Shown: in pieces, positions 1 to 10,038 of the stretch
Numbering within the stretch: position 1 is the first letter of the stretch
Layout of the letters: each line of letters opens with the position of its first letter
Assembly (NCBI RefSeq): GCF_029023725.1
Contig: NZ_CP119075.1
Coordinates: 4,149,501 to 4,213,500, forward strand
Origin: Synoicihabitans lomoniglobus
GTDB lineage: Bacteria; Verrucomicrobiota; Verrucomicrobiia; Opitutales; Opitutaceae
Reading direction: 5' to 3'
DNA length: 64,000 nt
Position numbers and translations under genes: made by a program
Notes under the pieces: model-generated
Databases searched by the model: none
Told to the model about the DNA's origin: nothing
The model's input: only the letters and a program-made list of their open reading frames with translations

Positions 1-647
1 TGTTCACGCGGGCCGAGCCGACCGTATTCGTCGCGCTGCCCGATCAGGCCTACCTGCCGCGCACCGTCACGCTGGGCCGAGCCACCCCCGACAACTTTGA
101 AATCACCGCGGGCCTGCAACCCGGCGACCGCGTCGTGACGCGCGCCGCGTTGCTTTTGGAAGGACAAGCCCAACTGGCCGCGCCGATGGCCATGGCGGCC
201 GTCGACGAGATGCCGATGCCCCACGCCGAACCCGCCGCCGACATCGCGGCCCTCGAACCCCTCATCTTCGCCGCCGCCGATGCCGCCGCCGTGTTGGCCA
301 ACGACGATCTGACCGGCTACATTGAAACGCTGCCCGCCGTTCACGCCGCGTGGTCGGCGTATATGGAAAATGCGCCCGATGCCGCCGACGGTCCCCTCGC
401 CGAAAAGGTCAACGCCCTCATCGACGGCCCGACCCTCAAGGAAGCGCGTGAACCGTTTGAATTGTTCAGCACCGAAATCGCCGATTTGGCCCGCGCCGCC
501 GGCCTGCATCACGCCGGGAAAGTCTCCATCTTCCAATGCCCCATGTCACCCGTGCTCGGCACCGGTCGCTGGGTCCAACGCACCGACGAGCTGCGCAATC
601 CGTTCTACGGCGAGATGATGCTCACCTGCGGCGAAAAATTGGACTGA
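1..647 (+). CDS. CusB-like efflux adaptor with DUF3347 domain (partial, 5' end missing)
   Basis: The reading frame is already open at the window edge (first full codon at 3), so only the C-terminal part of the protein is seen. The first 50 or so residues (VFVALPDQAYLPRTVTLG, then GLQPGDRVVTRA) match the membrane-proximal beta domain of RND periplasmic adaptors. The last 130 residues resemble DUF3347, a domain often fused to CusB-type copper/silver adaptors: a helical part followed by a CPM...GTGRWVQ...NPFYGEMMLTCG tail with two Cys and several Met that could bind metal. It ends 23 nt before a CusA-like pump, so it is very likely the adaptor linking that inner-membrane pump to an outer-membrane channel encoded further upstream, outside the window. 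Confidence 0.88.
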   Translation, partial: FTRAEPTVFVALPDQAYLPRTVTLGRATPDNFEITAGLQPGDRVVTRAALLLEGQAQLAAPMAMAAVDEMPMPHAEPAADIAALEPLIFAAADAAAVLANDDLTGYIETLPAVHAAWSAYMENAPDAADGPLAEKVNALIDGPTLKEAREPFELFSTEIADLARAAGLHHAGKVSIFQCPMSPVLGTGRWVQRTDELRNPFYGEMMLTCGEKLD

Positions 648-670
648 GGGTTTCGGACTAGCTTCGCGCC

Positions 671-3600
671 ATGATTAACCGCCTCATCCATTGGTCCCTG
701 CACAACCGCTTTCTGGTGGTAAGTGCGTTCATCGCCGTATGCGCCTGGGGCGTGGTCGCGCTCCAGCGGGTGCCGATCGACGCGATTCCTGATCTCTCGG
801 AAAACCAAGTCATTGTCTACGCCGATTGGCCCGGTCGATCTCCTCAAGAGGTTGAGGACCAAATCAGCTATCCGCTTTCGGTAAATCTCCAAGGCCTCGC
901 TGGCGTGCGCACGGTCCGAGCGTCGTCGATGTTCGGGTTCTCGTTTCTCACCGTCATCTTCAACGACGACGTCGAAAACTACTTCGCCCGCACCCGCGTG
1001 CTCGAACGGCTCAACTCCATCGGCGACACGCTCCCGAACGGCGTCACCGCTCGCCTCGGCCCCGATGCCACTGGCCTCGGTTGGATCTATCAATACTACC
1101 TCAACGATCAATCCGGCACGCAGGACCTCGGCTCGTTGCGCACGTTGCAGGATACGTTCATCCGCTACCAACTCGCCGCCGTGCCGGGCGTCGCCGAAGT
1201 CGCCTCCATCGGCGGGCACGTGCAACAGTTCGAGATCGAAGTGTCATCCGCTCGCCTGCGCCAATACGACGCCACCCTCGGCGAAGTGCTCGACGCTGTC
1301 GCCGCCAGCAACCGCAACGTCGGCGGCAAGACCATCGAGGAAAACGGCGCGGAGTTCGTGGTGCGCGGCGTCGGTCTGATCGAGTCGATTGAGGATCTGG
1401 AACTCATCCCCGTGCAGGCCCGCGCAGGCACCCCGCTGCTGCTGCGTGATGTCGCCACCGTGCGCATCGGCGGCGCGTTCCGGCGCGGCGCGCTCGACGT
1501 CAACGGCCGCGAGGTCGTCGGCGGCATTGTCGTCATGCGCTACGGCGAGAACGCGTATCAGGTTATTCAGGACGTCAAGGCTCGCATCGCGGCCTTGGCC
1601 AAAGGATTGCCCGACGGCCTGACCATCGAACCGTTCTATGATCGCAGTTCGCTGATCGAGCGCGCCATCGATACGCTCAAGGGCGCGCTCACCGAGGAAA
1701 TCCTGTTGGTCACGCTCGCCCACATCATCTTCCTGTTTCACTTCCGCAGCATCCTGATCGTCACGCTGCCGCTGCCCGCTTCGATCCTGATCTCGTTCAT
1801 TCTCATGGATCGGTTCGGCATTCCGTCGCACATCATGTCGCTGACCGGTATTGCCATCTCCATCGGCGTGCTGGTCGACGCCGCCATCGTGATGACCGAA
1901 AACGTCATTCGCCATTGTGAACAAGCCCTCGCGGCCAAGCGCGAACCCGACGCCAAACTCACGCCCGCCGAAATCTTCGACCTCACCCTCACGGCCGCCC
2001 AACAAGTCGCCCGGCCGATCGTGTTTTCGATGGGCATCATCATTCTCGCCTTCGTGCCGGTGTTTCTGCTCGGCGGTCAGGAAGGCAAACTGTTCCACCC
2101 GCTCGCGTTCACCAAATCCTTCGCGCTGATCGGTGCCACGGTGCTCGCCGTCACGGCCGTGCCGGTGTTCTGCACCCTGTTGGTGCGCGGTCCCTTTCGT
2201 CAGGAAGACAACAACGTGCTCATGCGCACGCTGCTGCGCATTTACGAACCCGTGCTCAACGCCGCGCTCCGCCATCGCGTGGTCGTGCTGGGCTGCGCCG
2301 TCGTGCTGCTTCTGGCGGCGCTCACCCTGAGCTTTGGTTTACCCCGCGCCGTCAATGCGCGGCTGCCCGATACGATCGCCCGTCATACCCAAGGCTTCGG
2401 TCGTGAATTCATGCCGCCGCTGGAAGAAGGCGACCTGCTCTTCATGCCGGTGCTGCTGCCCGCCAACTCGCTCTCCGAGGTGAAACGTATCATGGCGTGG
2501 CAGGACGAGGTCATGAGCCAACATCCCGAGGTCGTGCGCGTCGCCGGCAAACTCGGGCGCGCCGACACCGCCACCGATCCGGCCCCGGTCGAGATGATCG
2601 AAACCACCATCACTTTGAAACCGAAGGCGGACTGGCGCCCCGGCGTGACCAAGCAACAGATCGTCGACGAACTCTCCGGCCTGCTCACGCAAGTGCCCGG
2701 CTACGTGCCCGGCTTTCTCATGCCGATTGAGAACCGCATTCTCATGACCAGCACCGGCATTCGCGGCCAGGTGGGCGTCAAAATCTTCGGCGACGATCTC
2801 GACGCTTTGCAGCGCAAAGCCTTCGAAATCGAAAAAGTCGTGGCCGCCGTGCCCGGCGCGGTCGGCGTCGCGCCTTCTCGCGTGCAGGGTAAACCGTATC
2901 TCGAAATCCGCCTCAAACGCGAGGCCATGGCGCGCTACGGCCTGCGCGCCGACAACGTCCTTCAACTCGCCGAAATCGGTATCGGCGGCACCGTTGCAAG
3001 CACGACCATCAAAGGTCGCGAACGCTGGCCCATCCAGGTCCGCCTCGACGCCGCCGATCGCCTCGACATCGAAACCCTCGGCGATCTCCCCTTGCCGACG
3101 CCGAGTGGCGCGATCATCCGCTTGTCCCAAGTGGCCGAGGTTGTGCGCGTCCTGGGACCAAGTGAAATCGCCTCCGAAAACGGACGCCTCCGTGTCTTTG
3201 TGCAGGCGAACGTGCAGGACCGCGACCTCGGCTCGTTCGTCGACGAAATCAAACAACGCATCGAAGCCGAGATCACGCTCGGCCCGGGCATGACGATCAC
3301 TTACGCCGGCCAATACGAAAACCAACTACGCGCCCGCAACACGCTGCGCGTCATGGTGCCGGCGGTGCTCGTGATCATCTTTCTCATGCTCACGATGACG
3401 TTCCGCTCCGCCGCCGAAGCCGCGCACGTCATCCTCGCCGTGCCCTTCGCGCTGACCGGCGGCGTGTTTTTGCAATGGTGGCTGGGATACCCGTTTTCGG
3501 TCGCGGTGTGGGTCGGCTACATCGCGCTGTTCGGCACCGCGATCCAGACCGGCGTCGTCATGGTGGTATATTTGGAGGAAAGCGTTGCCGCCGCCCGGGC

Positions 3601-3865
3601 CGCCCACGGCCGCGAGCTCACGTTGCCCGAACTCACCACCGCCGTGGTGGCGGGAGCCAAACTCCGGCTGCGCCCGAAAGTCATGACGGTCGCGACGACG
3701 GTCGCTTCGCTCACCCCGCTCTTCTGGCTCGATCGCAGTGGCGTCGAAGTCATGCGCCCCATCGCCGCTCCGGTCGTCGGCGGCATGATCTCCAGCCTGC
3801 TCCACATCCTCATCGTGACCCCGGTTATCTTCCTCTGGCTGCGGCGGCCACGCACCCGTAACTAA
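671..3865 (+). CDS. cusA: CusA/SilA-type heavy-metal RND efflux pump
   Basis: 1064 residues, the usual length for heavy-metal RND pumps (AcrB/AcrD/AcrF family). It exports Cu(I)/Ag(I) through a tripartite complex using the proton gradient. The N-terminus (first TM helix, then a porter domain with [15 protein letters not shown]) and the two helix bundles after about residues 340 and 870 fit the fold. The three methionines that bind Cu/Ag in E. coli CusA have counterparts at M592 (LLFMP), M642 (VEMIETT) and M692 (RILMTSTG), within [11 protein letters not shown] and [11 protein letters not shown] contexts. This argues for a monovalent copper/silver pump rather than a CzcA-type zinc/cobalt pump. 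It is followed after 7 nt by a Cu+-type P-ATPase. Confidence 0.93.
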   Translation: MINRLIHWSLHNRFLVVSAFIAVCAWGVVALQRVPIDAIPDLSENQVIVYADWPGRSPQEVEDQISYPLSVNLQGLAGVRTVRASSMFGFSFLTVIFNDDVENYFARTRVLERLNSIGDTLPNGVTARLGPDATGLGWIYQYYLNDQSGTQDLGSLRTLQDTFIRYQLAAVPGVAEVASIGGHVQQFEIEVSSARLRQYDATLGEVLDAVAASNRNVGGKTIEENGAEFVVRGVGLIESIEDLELIPVQARAGTPLLLRDVATVRIGGAFRRGALDVNGREVVGGIVVMRYGENAYQVIQDVKARIAALAKGLPDGLTIEPFYDRSSLIERAIDTLKGALTEEILLVTLAHIIFLFHFRSILIVTLPLPASILISFILMDRFGIPSHIMSLTGIAISIGVLVDAAIVMTENVIRHCEQALAAKREPDAKLTPAEIFDLTLTAAQQVARPIVFSMGIIILAFVPVFLLGGQEGKLFHPLAFTKSFALIGATVLAVTAVPVFCTLLVRGPFRQEDNNVLMRTLLRIYEPVLNAALRHRVVVLGCAVVLLLAALTLSFGLPRAVNARLPDTIARHTQGFGREFMPPLEEGDLLFMPVLLPANSLSEVKRIMAWQDEVMSQHPEVVRVAGKLGRADTATDPAPVEMIETTITLKPKADWRPGVTKQQIVDELSGLLTQVPGYVPGFLMPIENRILMTSTGIRGQVGVKIFGDDLDALQRKAFEIEKVVAAVPGAVGVAPSRVQGKPYLEIRLKREAMARYGLRADNVLQLAEIGIGGTVASTTIKGRERWPIQVRLDAADRLDIETLGDLPLPTPSGAIIRLSQVAEVVRVLGPSEIASENGRLRVFVQANVQDRDLGSFVDEIKQRIEAEITLGPGMTITYAGQYENQLRARNTLRVMVPAVLVIIFLMLTMTFRSAAEAAHVILAVPFALTGGVFLQWWLGYPFSVAVWVGYIALFGTAIQTGVVMVVYLEESVAAARAAHGRELTLPELTTAVVAGAKLRLRPKVMTVATTVASLTPLFWLDRSGVEVMRPIAAPVVGGMISSLLHILIVTPVIFLWLRRPRTRN

Positions 3866-3872
3866 GAGCGTA

Positions 3873-5885
3873 ATGAAAAACGACGAACCCGACGCCCACG
3901 AGATCGTCTACATGGGCATGCCGCACGAACGCGTGCTGCGGCCGCGGTTCTATCTGGCCGTCGCGTTGACGCTCCCGGTGCTGATTCTCGCCATGGGGCC
4001 GATGCTCATCCCGGCTTGGTCGCACGGTTTCCCCGGTCTATCCCACACCACCAATGGTTGGCTGCAACTGGCGCTCAGCACGCCGGTGTTTTTCTGGTGC
4101 GGCTGGTTTTTCATCCGGCGGTGGTGGTGGTCGATCGTCGAGCGCGACACCAACATGTTCACGCTCACCGTTACCGGCACGGGCGCCGCGTATGGCTACA
4201 GCCTCGTGGCCCTGATCTGGGGCCATCATTTTCCGCCCGCGCTGCTCACGGCGCACGGCGTGCCGCTGTATTTCGAAGCCACCGCGTTCATCACCACCGT
4301 GGTGCTGCTGGGACAGATTCTTGAGCAACGCGCCCACGCTCGCACCGACGCCGCGATTCGCAGTCTCATGGACCTCACGCCGCCCATTGCCCACCGGATC
4401 GATTCGGACGGACAGGAGACCGATGTGCCGCTCGCCGCGGTGCAGGTCGGCGACCGCCTGCGTATTCGGCCGGGCGAAAACCTGCCCGTCGACGGCGCGG
4501 TTGCCGGGGGTCGCAGCGAGGTCGACGAATCGATGCTGACCGGCGAACCCGAGCCCGTGCTCAAAACCGTCGGCGACGCGCTGAGCGCCGGCACGGTCAA
4601 CACTTCCGGAGCCATGGTAATGACCGCTCGCTCGGTCGGCGAAGATACCTTGCTGGCCAAGATCATCAAACTGGTGGAGGAGGCAGCCGACAGCGACCCG
4701 CCCATCGCCCGACTCGCCGATCGGGTTTCGAATGTTTTCGTGCCCACCGTGGGCGCCATCGCGTTGATCTCGTTGGCGAGTTGGTGGATCTGGGGTGGCG
4801 ACCAAGGCTGGCTCTGGGGGCTCCTCAATGCGGTCGCCGTGCTGGTCATCGCCTGCCCCTGCGCGCTGGGGCTCGCGACGCCCGTTTCGATTGTCACCGG
4901 CATCGGTCGCGGCGCTCAAGCCGGCGTGCTCGTCAAGGACGCGACCGCCCTTGAACGCCTTGCCCATGCCACCACTCTGCTCATCGACAAAACCGGCACC
5001 CTTACCGAAGGCCGGCCCCGGGTCGTGGCGGTGGAGGGTGATGCCGACACCGTTCTTGCCCTCGCCGCCGCCGTTGAATCTCACAGCGAACATCCACTCG
5101 CTCGCGCCATTGTCGACGCCGCCCAGGAACGTGCCCTCCCCGTTCCGGCCTCAACCGATTTTCACAGCGAACCCGGACACGGCGCCCGCGCCACCATCGA
5201 CGGAGCAATCATCGAGGTGGGTCGCGTCAGCCCCGACGCGCACATTGCCGCGCATCCGCATGCTTCGCTCGTAGCCGTCAAACGGGGCGACGCGTTGCTC
5301 GGTCTTATCGCGTTGGAAGATCGCATCAAGGCCAGCACCCCCGCCGCACTACGCGCCCTCCACGCCCATGGAATTCGCGTGGTCATGGTCACCGGCGATC
5401 GCGCGTCCGCCGCGCGTCGGATCGCCGATGAGTTGGGACTCGACGCGGTGCATGCCGAAGTCACACCCGCGCGCAAACAAGAGCTCGTCAACGAGGCCAA
5501 GGCCCAGGCAATCGGTCAGGCCACCATCGTCTTTGCGGGCGACGGCATCAACGACGCCCCGGCCCTCGCGGCGGCGGATGTCGGGGTGGCCATGGGCACC
5601 GGCACGGACATCGCCATGAACAGCGCCGGACTCGTCCTCGTGCGCGGTGACCTCGCCGCACTTGCTGCCGCCGTAACGCTCGCCCGGGCGACCTTGCGCA
5701 ACATCAAACAAAATCTGTTCTTCGCCTTCTTTTACAACAGCCTCGGCCTGCCACTCGCCGCCGGACTCCTCTATCCGCTCACCGGCTGGCTGCTGCACCC
5801 GATGTTTGCGGGCGTGGCGATGAGCCTCAGCTCCATCAGCGTCGTCACCAACGCCCTGCGCCTGCGCCGGGTGCGCCTTAACTGA
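3873..5885 (+). CDS. copA: Cu+-exporting P1B-type ATPase
   Basis: 670 residues. ATP-driven export of Cu(I) from the cytoplasm. The CPC metal site is at C328 ([13 protein letters not shown]), the phosphorylated Asp is D372 ([11 protein letters not shown]), the [10 protein letters not shown] motif marks the nucleotide domain, and [16 protein letters not shown] is the hinge. The last two membrane helices carry the Cu+-specific YNSLGLP and [14 protein letters not shown] signatures. Unlike classical CopA it has no N-terminal CxxC metal-binding domain; the 30-residue N-terminus has only a few His/Met. It sits between the RND pump and an exported trypsin-like protein with gaps of 7 and 10 nt, so it is almost certainly cotranscribed. 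Together the ATPase moves copper to the periplasm and the RND pump moves it out of the cell. Confidence 0.93.
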   Translation: MKNDEPDAHEIVYMGMPHERVLRPRFYLAVALTLPVLILAMGPMLIPAWSHGFPGLSHTTNGWLQLALSTPVFFWCGWFFIRRWWWSIVERDTNMFTLTVTGTGAAYGYSLVALIWGHHFPPALLTAHGVPLYFEATAFITTVVLLGQILEQRAHARTDAAIRSLMDLTPPIAHRIDSDGQETDVPLAAVQVGDRLRIRPGENLPVDGAVAGGRSEVDESMLTGEPEPVLKTVGDALSAGTVNTSGAMVMTARSVGEDTLLAKIIKLVEEAADSDPPIARLADRVSNVFVPTVGAIALISLASWWIWGGDQGWLWGLLNAVAVLVIACPCALGLATPVSIVTGIGRGAQAGVLVKDATALERLAHATTLLIDKTGTLTEGRPRVVAVEGDADTVLALAAAVESHSEHPLARAIVDAAQERALPVPASTDFHSEPGHGARATIDGAIIEVGRVSPDAHIAAHPHASLVAVKRGDALLGLIALEDRIKASTPAALRALHAHGIRVVMVTGDRASAARRIADELGLDAVHAEVTPARKQELVNEAKAQAIGQATIVFAGDGINDAPALAAADVGVAMGTGTDIAMNSAGLVLVRGDLAALAAAVTLARATLRNIKQNLFFAFFYNSLGLPLAAGLLYPLTGWLLHPMFAGVAMSLSSISVVTNALRLRRVRLN

Positions 5886-5895
5886 ATCAAATCGG

Positions 5896-6699
5896 ATGAA
5901 TTTACCCCGCTCCGTTTTACCGCTCACTCTCGCCGCTTTACTGGCCTCAAGCGGATGCACGTCGCTCAACCTTCCTTCGGCCCAGAAACGCCAAGCCTCC
6001 ATCGACGAAGCCAAGGCATTGTTGGGCGACGATTGGAACCGTATTCAGCAATCCATCTTCGTCATATTCAGCGACGACGCGGCTTTCGCTCCTTATGACG
6101 AATTCATCGATGGAAAATCGATCTTTCGCGGGCTTCCCGAAACATCCCGCAGCGGCACCGCCGCCGCCATCACGACAGATGGCTATCTGATCACCGACAT
6201 GCATGTGCTGGGTCAAAATGTTTGGGTCTTCGGTTACATTGGTGAGAAAATGGGGTTCCTCCGTGCTCGGATCGTGCATGAGGAGGCGACCGAGGAATAC
6301 GGTAGTGAAGTGGCCCTGCTCCATATCGAAGGCCTCTCCTGCCCCGCGATTTCGCTCGGTCGCATCACTCCGGAACTCGAGCGTGTGATCGCCGTCGGCA
6401 CGCATCGGGAAGGCCCACTTAACATCGAGCCACTGGCCGGCCGTCTCACTACACCGCCCATGCTTCCGGTCGACGGTAAAAGCGTCGTGCTGCGCTCGGA
6501 TCTTCCCTTCAAGCCCGGTGATAGCGGCGGTCCGTTGCTGACGGTCGATGGCGACCTGATCGGGGTGAACAACAGTTGGGTGCGGCCGTGGCACTCGCTC
6601 AAAATCACCAGCCTGTCCTGCGCTCCCGATCCTGATACGATTCGTGGTATCATTGAGGAAGACCGGCGGCGCCCGTCCAAGACCAAGCCATCGCTGTAA
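5896..6699 (+). CDS. Exported trypsin-like serine protease homologue, probable lipoprotein
   Basis: 267 residues with a lipoprotein signal (LLASSGC, Cys17-region), then a chymotrypsin-fold domain related to HtrA/DegP proteases but with no visible PDZ domain. The putative catalytic His is H103 (LITDMHVLG) and the nucleophile is S210 in GDSGGPLL. The position normally held by the catalytic Asp (D[ILV]ALL) reads SEVALLHIE, so E138 replaces Asp; activity may be weak or altered. It starts 10 nt after the copper ATPase and is probably in the same operon, which hints at a periplasmic role under copper stress. That role is inferred only from position. It could instead be an unrelated housekeeping protease that happens to share the transcript. 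Confidence 0.75.
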   Translation: MNLPRSVLPLTLAALLASSGCTSLNLPSAQKRQASIDEAKALLGDDWNRIQQSIFVIFSDDAAFAPYDEFIDGKSIFRGLPETSRSGTAAAITTDGYLITDMHVLGQNVWVFGYIGEKMGFLRARIVHEEATEEYGSEVALLHIEGLSCPAISLGRITPELERVIAVGTHREGPLNIEPLAGRLTTPPMLPVDGKSVVLRSDLPFKPGDSGGPLLTVDGDLIGVNNSWVRPWHSLKITSLSCAPDPDTIRGIIEEDRRRPSKTKPSL

Positions 6700-6702
6700 C
6701 GT

Positions 6703-6770
6703 TTGTGACATTTGCTCCGACGTGACGGTCAGGTGTCGACGTTGTGACGGTTTCGTTACACTAATGTGAC
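6703..6770 (+). promoter_or_regulatory. Cluster of TGTGAC-type repeats upstream of a lipoprotein gene
   Basis: The 76-nt gap before the next gene holds TTGTGAC (6703), CGTGACGG (6721), TTGTGAC (6742), the near-complementary GTTACAC (6755) and TGTGAC (6765). The last two form an imperfect 16-bp dyad. This density in such a short gap looks like a regulator-binding cluster. No regulator can be named from the sequence. Confidence 0.4.
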
Positions 6771-6775
6771 GCATC

Positions 6776-7228
6776 ATGCGTCGACTTAATGCCCCTTTGA
6801 TTCTCCTCTGCGTCGCAAGTTCGATTTTGGCCGGCTGCCAATCCGTCGACCGGCGCATCAATCAGCATGCGGAGGTTTTCGCCACACTGACGCCGGCCGA
6901 ACAAGCCCGCGTGCGGGCGGGTGACATCCAAGTGGGTGACACGCTCAACATGGTGCAACTCGCGTTCGGTCAACCGGACGAATACGACGCTTTCCCCATT
7001 TCCACTGGTGCGACGCGCACCACCTGGACGTATTTTAAAACGAAATACATCAAGGAAGCTTCCCGCCTGGGTAAAATCGACGTCCAGCAAAACACCGCCC
7101 AGGTCGAGGACGTCTACCGCGTGCTCTACCAAATCACCCAGCAGGTGACGTTCATCGACGATGAGGTGGTGCATGTGCGGCAGCCGTTGCGCGAGGCCCA
7201 GGCACTGGCGGCTTTGGGTTCGCGATAA
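6776..7228 (+). CDS. SmpA/OmlA-like small lipoprotein
   Basis: 150 residues. It starts with a lipoprotein signal ending in the lipobox LAGC, so it should be anchored in the periplasm or outer membrane. The segment ARVRAGDIQVGDTLNMVQLA followed by FGQPDEYD and WTYF resembles the SmpA/OmlA (BamE) fold, in which a short helix and beta hairpins follow an IxxGMT-like turn. A second copy of the same family lies at 13596-14093, with RIARGEIKVGDDFDMVSVALGAPD in the equivalent place. BamE proteins help assemble outer-membrane proteins, but these Verrucomicrobial-type versions are too divergent for that role to be assumed. Confidence 0.65.
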   Translation: MRRLNAPLILLCVASSILAGCQSVDRRINQHAEVFATLTPAEQARVRAGDIQVGDTLNMVQLAFGQPDEYDAFPISTGATRTTWTYFKTKYIKEASRLGKIDVQQNTAQVEDVYRVLYQITQQVTFIDDEVVHVRQPLREAQALAALGSR

Positions 7229-7236
7229 GCGCGGAC

Positions 7237-7264
7237 GCGCGGGAGCCACCCGACGTTCCCGCGC
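7237..7264 (+). terminator. Possible transcription terminator hairpin
   Basis: Arms GCGCGGGA (7237-7244) and TCCCGCGC (7257-7264) are perfectly complementary around a 12-nt loop, 8 nt past the stop of the lipoprotein gene. Only a short, broken T stretch follows (TGTTGTT), so efficiency is doubtful. Confidence 0.4.
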
Positions 7265-7347
7265 TGTTGTTAGCCGAGCATTCAGTTTCGTGCGCACCCG
7301 TGGGTCGAGTAGACTGTCCGACGTTTTCTGAACCCCGCTTTGTTGCC

Positions 7348-9315
7348 ATGATATTTCCCCGTCTTGTCACCGTCACCCGGTGCCGTCGTTTACTGGCGTC
7401 GAGCCTCGCGTTGCTCTTCACGTTGTCTGCGGCCGCCGCCGATTCGCTGCCGTTCCTCAGCCCGTTGTTTGCTGATCACATGGTCCTCCAACGCGACAAA
7501 CCGAATCGCTTCTGGGGCTGGGGCGAAACCGGCGAAGCCGTGACCCTCACCGTCGCGAATCAAACCACCTCGACGGAGGTCGACGCCGACGGTCGGTGGG
7601 AAATCATCTTCACGCCACCGCCCACGGGAGGCCCCTACACCGTTTCCGTGACGGGTTCACAGAACGTCAAGTTATCCGATGTGATGGTCGGCGACGTGTG
7701 GCTCTGCTCCGGACAATCCAACATGGCGGTGAGCGTGGGTTTCATGGACGGCGCCGACGCGGTGCTGGCCGACTCCGATCTACCCGCAGTGCGGTTCTTT
7801 GATGTGGCCAGCCACTCGGCGTATTCGCCCACCCCTACGCCGCAGGGCGAATGGAAAGTCTCGACGCCCGAAACCGCCCGGGCGTTTTCCGCCGTCGGGT
7901 TTTTGTTGGGGCAACGTTTGCATCGCGAACTCGGCGTGCCGATCGGTCTCGTGCGCGCCGCGGTGGGCGGCACCGCGATCGAATGCTGGATCAGTCCGCG
8001 CGGGCTCGCGCCGTTTGCCCAATTCGCCCCGAAGCTGGCCGAACTCGAACGCCTGCGTCATGCGGATATCCCGCGTGAATACGGCAGCTTTCTCATGCAC
8101 TGGCTCGACGACTACGACATTGGTCAAGCCGCAGAGACGCCTTGGTCGGCGGAAGAGTTGAACGACGACGACTGGACCGAGGTGCAGGTCCCCACCGGCT
8201 TCGACGACCTCGGCATGGCGGAACAACCGGGCGTGGTGTGGCTGCGCAAAACCTTCGAGCTCCCCGACCCGCTGCCCGCCGGCGATGCGCGTCTCTTTCT
8301 CGGCCAGGTTGAAAAAATGGATACGTCCTACATCAACGGCGAGTGGGTGGGCGCGAGCTCATGGGTCAGCAACCCGCGACGACATCGCGTGCCGGCCGAG
8401 CTCCTGAAACCCGGCAAAAATGTCATCGCGCTGCGTATCTTTAAGCGCGCGGGCTCAGGCGGCGTGCCCGCCAACGACGCGGGGATTCCTTTTCTGCAAC
8501 TGGGCGACGAATCCAAGGTCGACCTGGCCGGCACCTGGCAGGGCAAAGTCAGTGTTGATGCTACGCCGCCGCATCCCATGCCGCTTGATTTTGAGAATTA
8601 CCCGACCGCACCGATCGTGCAGTATCAAGGCATGCTTCATCCCGTGACGGGTCTCGCGATTCGCGGCGCGGTTTGGTATCAGGGCGAGGCCAACGAAAGT
8701 TATCCCGACTCCTATTACGATTTGATGCCGGCACTCATTGCCGACTGGCGCGATGTCTTCGGCCAAGGTGATGTGCCATTTCTGGTCATCGGTCTGCCGA
8801 CTTTTATGACGCGCAGCGACGACCCCGGATTCACCAACGGCTGGGCAACGGTGCGGGACGCGCAATGGAACGCCAGCCGCGTCGCCCGTCGCACCGCCTT
8901 TGTCAACACGGTCGACACCGGCGATCCCGACGACATTCACCCGCGCGACAAACGACCAGTGGGAGAGCGCGCGGCGCTGGCAGCATTGGGACTCGCCTAC
9001 GACCAGACTGTCGTTTGGCAGGGCCCGGAGTTGGCGAGTATCGAAGTGGTCGGCGGCGCGGCGCATGTGCATTTCAACCACACCGACGGCGGTCTCGAAC
9101 TGCGCGGCGATACGGCTCACGCGTTCGCGGTGGCGGGCGCGGATCGTCAGTGGCACTGGGCCGATGTCCGGGTTGCAGGTGACACCGTCGTCGTCTCTTC
9201 CCCCGCAGTCGCCTCACCCATTGCCGTGCGCTACGCGTGGCAGGCCAACCCCGTCGCCCCGCTTTTCAACGGCGCCGGTTTGCCGGCGGTGCCGTTTCGC
9301 ACTGATCGCTGGTAA
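7348..9315 (+). CDS. Exported sialate O-acetylesterase (SGNH-type)
   Basis: 655 residues from the ATG at 7348. I chose this over the longer frame because it gives a clean signal peptide (basic N-terminus, hydrophobic core, cleavage near AAAADS). The mature protein opens with LPFLSPLFADHMVLQRDKP, typical of sialate 9-O-acetylesterases, and DVWLCSGQSNMAV carries the nucleophile S124. The D529-x-H531 pair in DDIHPRDKRPVGERAALA supplies the other catalytic residues. A carbohydrate-binding jelly-roll insert (PLPAGDARLFLGQVEKMDTSYING) lies in the middle, as in bacterial homologues. It removes acetyl groups from sialic acids or other acetylated glycans in the periplasm or outside the cell, consistent with a polysaccharide-degrading lifestyle. 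It stands alone, followed by a lipocalin. Confidence 0.9.
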   Translation: MIFPRLVTVTRCRRLLASSLALLFTLSAAAADSLPFLSPLFADHMVLQRDKPNRFWGWGETGEAVTLTVANQTTSTEVDADGRWEIIFTPPPTGGPYTVSVTGSQNVKLSDVMVGDVWLCSGQSNMAVSVGFMDGADAVLADSDLPAVRFFDVASHSAYSPTPTPQGEWKVSTPETARAFSAVGFLLGQRLHRELGVPIGLVRAAVGGTAIECWISPRGLAPFAQFAPKLAELERLRHADIPREYGSFLMHWLDDYDIGQAAETPWSAEELNDDDWTEVQVPTGFDDLGMAEQPGVVWLRKTFELPDPLPAGDARLFLGQVEKMDTSYINGEWVGASSWVSNPRRHRVPAELLKPGKNVIALRIFKRAGSGGVPANDAGIPFLQLGDESKVDLAGTWQGKVSVDATPPHPMPLDFENYPTAPIVQYQGMLHPVTGLAIRGAVWYQGEANESYPDSYYDLMPALIADWRDVFGQGDVPFLVIGLPTFMTRSDDPGFTNGWATVRDAQWNASRVARRTAFVNTVDTGDPDDIHPRDKRPVGERAALAALGLAYDQTVVWQGPELASIEVVGGAAHVHFNHTDGGLELRGDTAHAFAVAGADRQWHWADVRVAGDTVVVSSPAVASPIAVRYAWQANPVAPLFNGAGLPAVPFRTDRW

Positions 9316-9390
9316 GTTGCCGCCTTGATGGGAGCGAGAATCCGGCCGAGTCATTCGCAACACCTGCCGTCCCGTGCTTGCGTTGATGTC

Positions 9391-9942
9391 ATGAAATTAC
9401 GCCGCTTTCCCACTGCCGCCGGATTGCTCACCGTCTTGCTCATGATGGTTGGCTGCCAATCCGGTCCGCGACGCGGGGACCCACCCATGCCGCTCGCCCC
9501 CTTCGTGGATCTCGATCGCTTCATGGGCACGTGGTATGTGCACGGCTACACGCCGACACCCATTGATCGGGAAGCGTTCAATCCCACCGAAACTTACGCG
9601 CGAGGTGACGACGGCAAAATCCTGACCACCTACCGATTCAACGCCGGCGCCTTGGATGGACCCGAAAAAGACTATCATCCCACGGGCCGCGTGTTCGATC
9701 CGCAGAGCAACGCGGAATGGCGCATGACGTTCTTCGGCCTCATCACGGCTCCCTACCTGATTCTGTATGTGAATGATGACTACACGCAAACCGTCATCGG
9801 CCACCCCGACCGCACCAAAGCTTGGATCATGACACGTTCGCCCACGATTGAGGATTCCACCTACGCGTTGCTCCGTAGTGAGTTGGAATTGCGCAATTTT
9901 GACTTGAGCGAACTCCAACGGGCGGAGCATAGCGAACGGTAG
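9391..9942 (+). CDS. Lipocalin-family lipoprotein (Blc-like)
   Basis: 183 residues from the ATG at 9391, which gives a lipoprotein signal ending MMVGC; an upstream in-frame ATG at 9325 would put 22 odd residues before it. The lipocalin first-strand motif DLDRFMGTWYVHGYTP is clear, followed by ETYARGDDGKILTTYRF and, later, YLILYVNDDYTQTVIGHPD and WIMTRSPTI, matching bacterial lipocalin Blc. Blc proteins are outer-membrane anchored and bind lysophospholipids or fatty acids in membrane repair. About 20 residues at the C-terminus (SELELRNFDLSELQRAEHSE) also fit the family. Confidence 0.88.
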   Translation: MKLRRFPTAAGLLTVLLMMVGCQSGPRRGDPPMPLAPFVDLDRFMGTWYVHGYTPTPIDREAFNPTETYARGDDGKILTTYRFNAGALDGPEKDYHPTGRVFDPQSNAEWRMTFFGLITAPYLILYVNDDYTQTVIGHPDRTKAWIMTRSPTIEDSTYALLRSELELRNFDLSELQRAEHSER

Positions 9943-9946
9943 CAAC

Positions 9947-10026
9947 AAGGAGCGCGCTGACGCGCGATAAACGCGGCATACGCGGCGTGGGAGAGGCAAC
10001 GGGATCGCGCGCAAGCACGCTCCTAC
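9947..10026. repeat. REP-like inverted repeat element, copy 1
   Basis: The left arm GGAGCGCGCTGACGCGCGAT (9949-9968) matches 18 of 20 positions of the complement of the right arm (10004-10023), with about 35 nt between. It fills the gap between two convergent genes. The same arms recur at 14097-14176 and as a single arm at 44487-44508, so this is a dispersed family, probably REP-type. No REP-associated transposase gene is in the window. Confidence 0.75.
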
Positions 10027-10038
10027 ACCCGACCGTTT

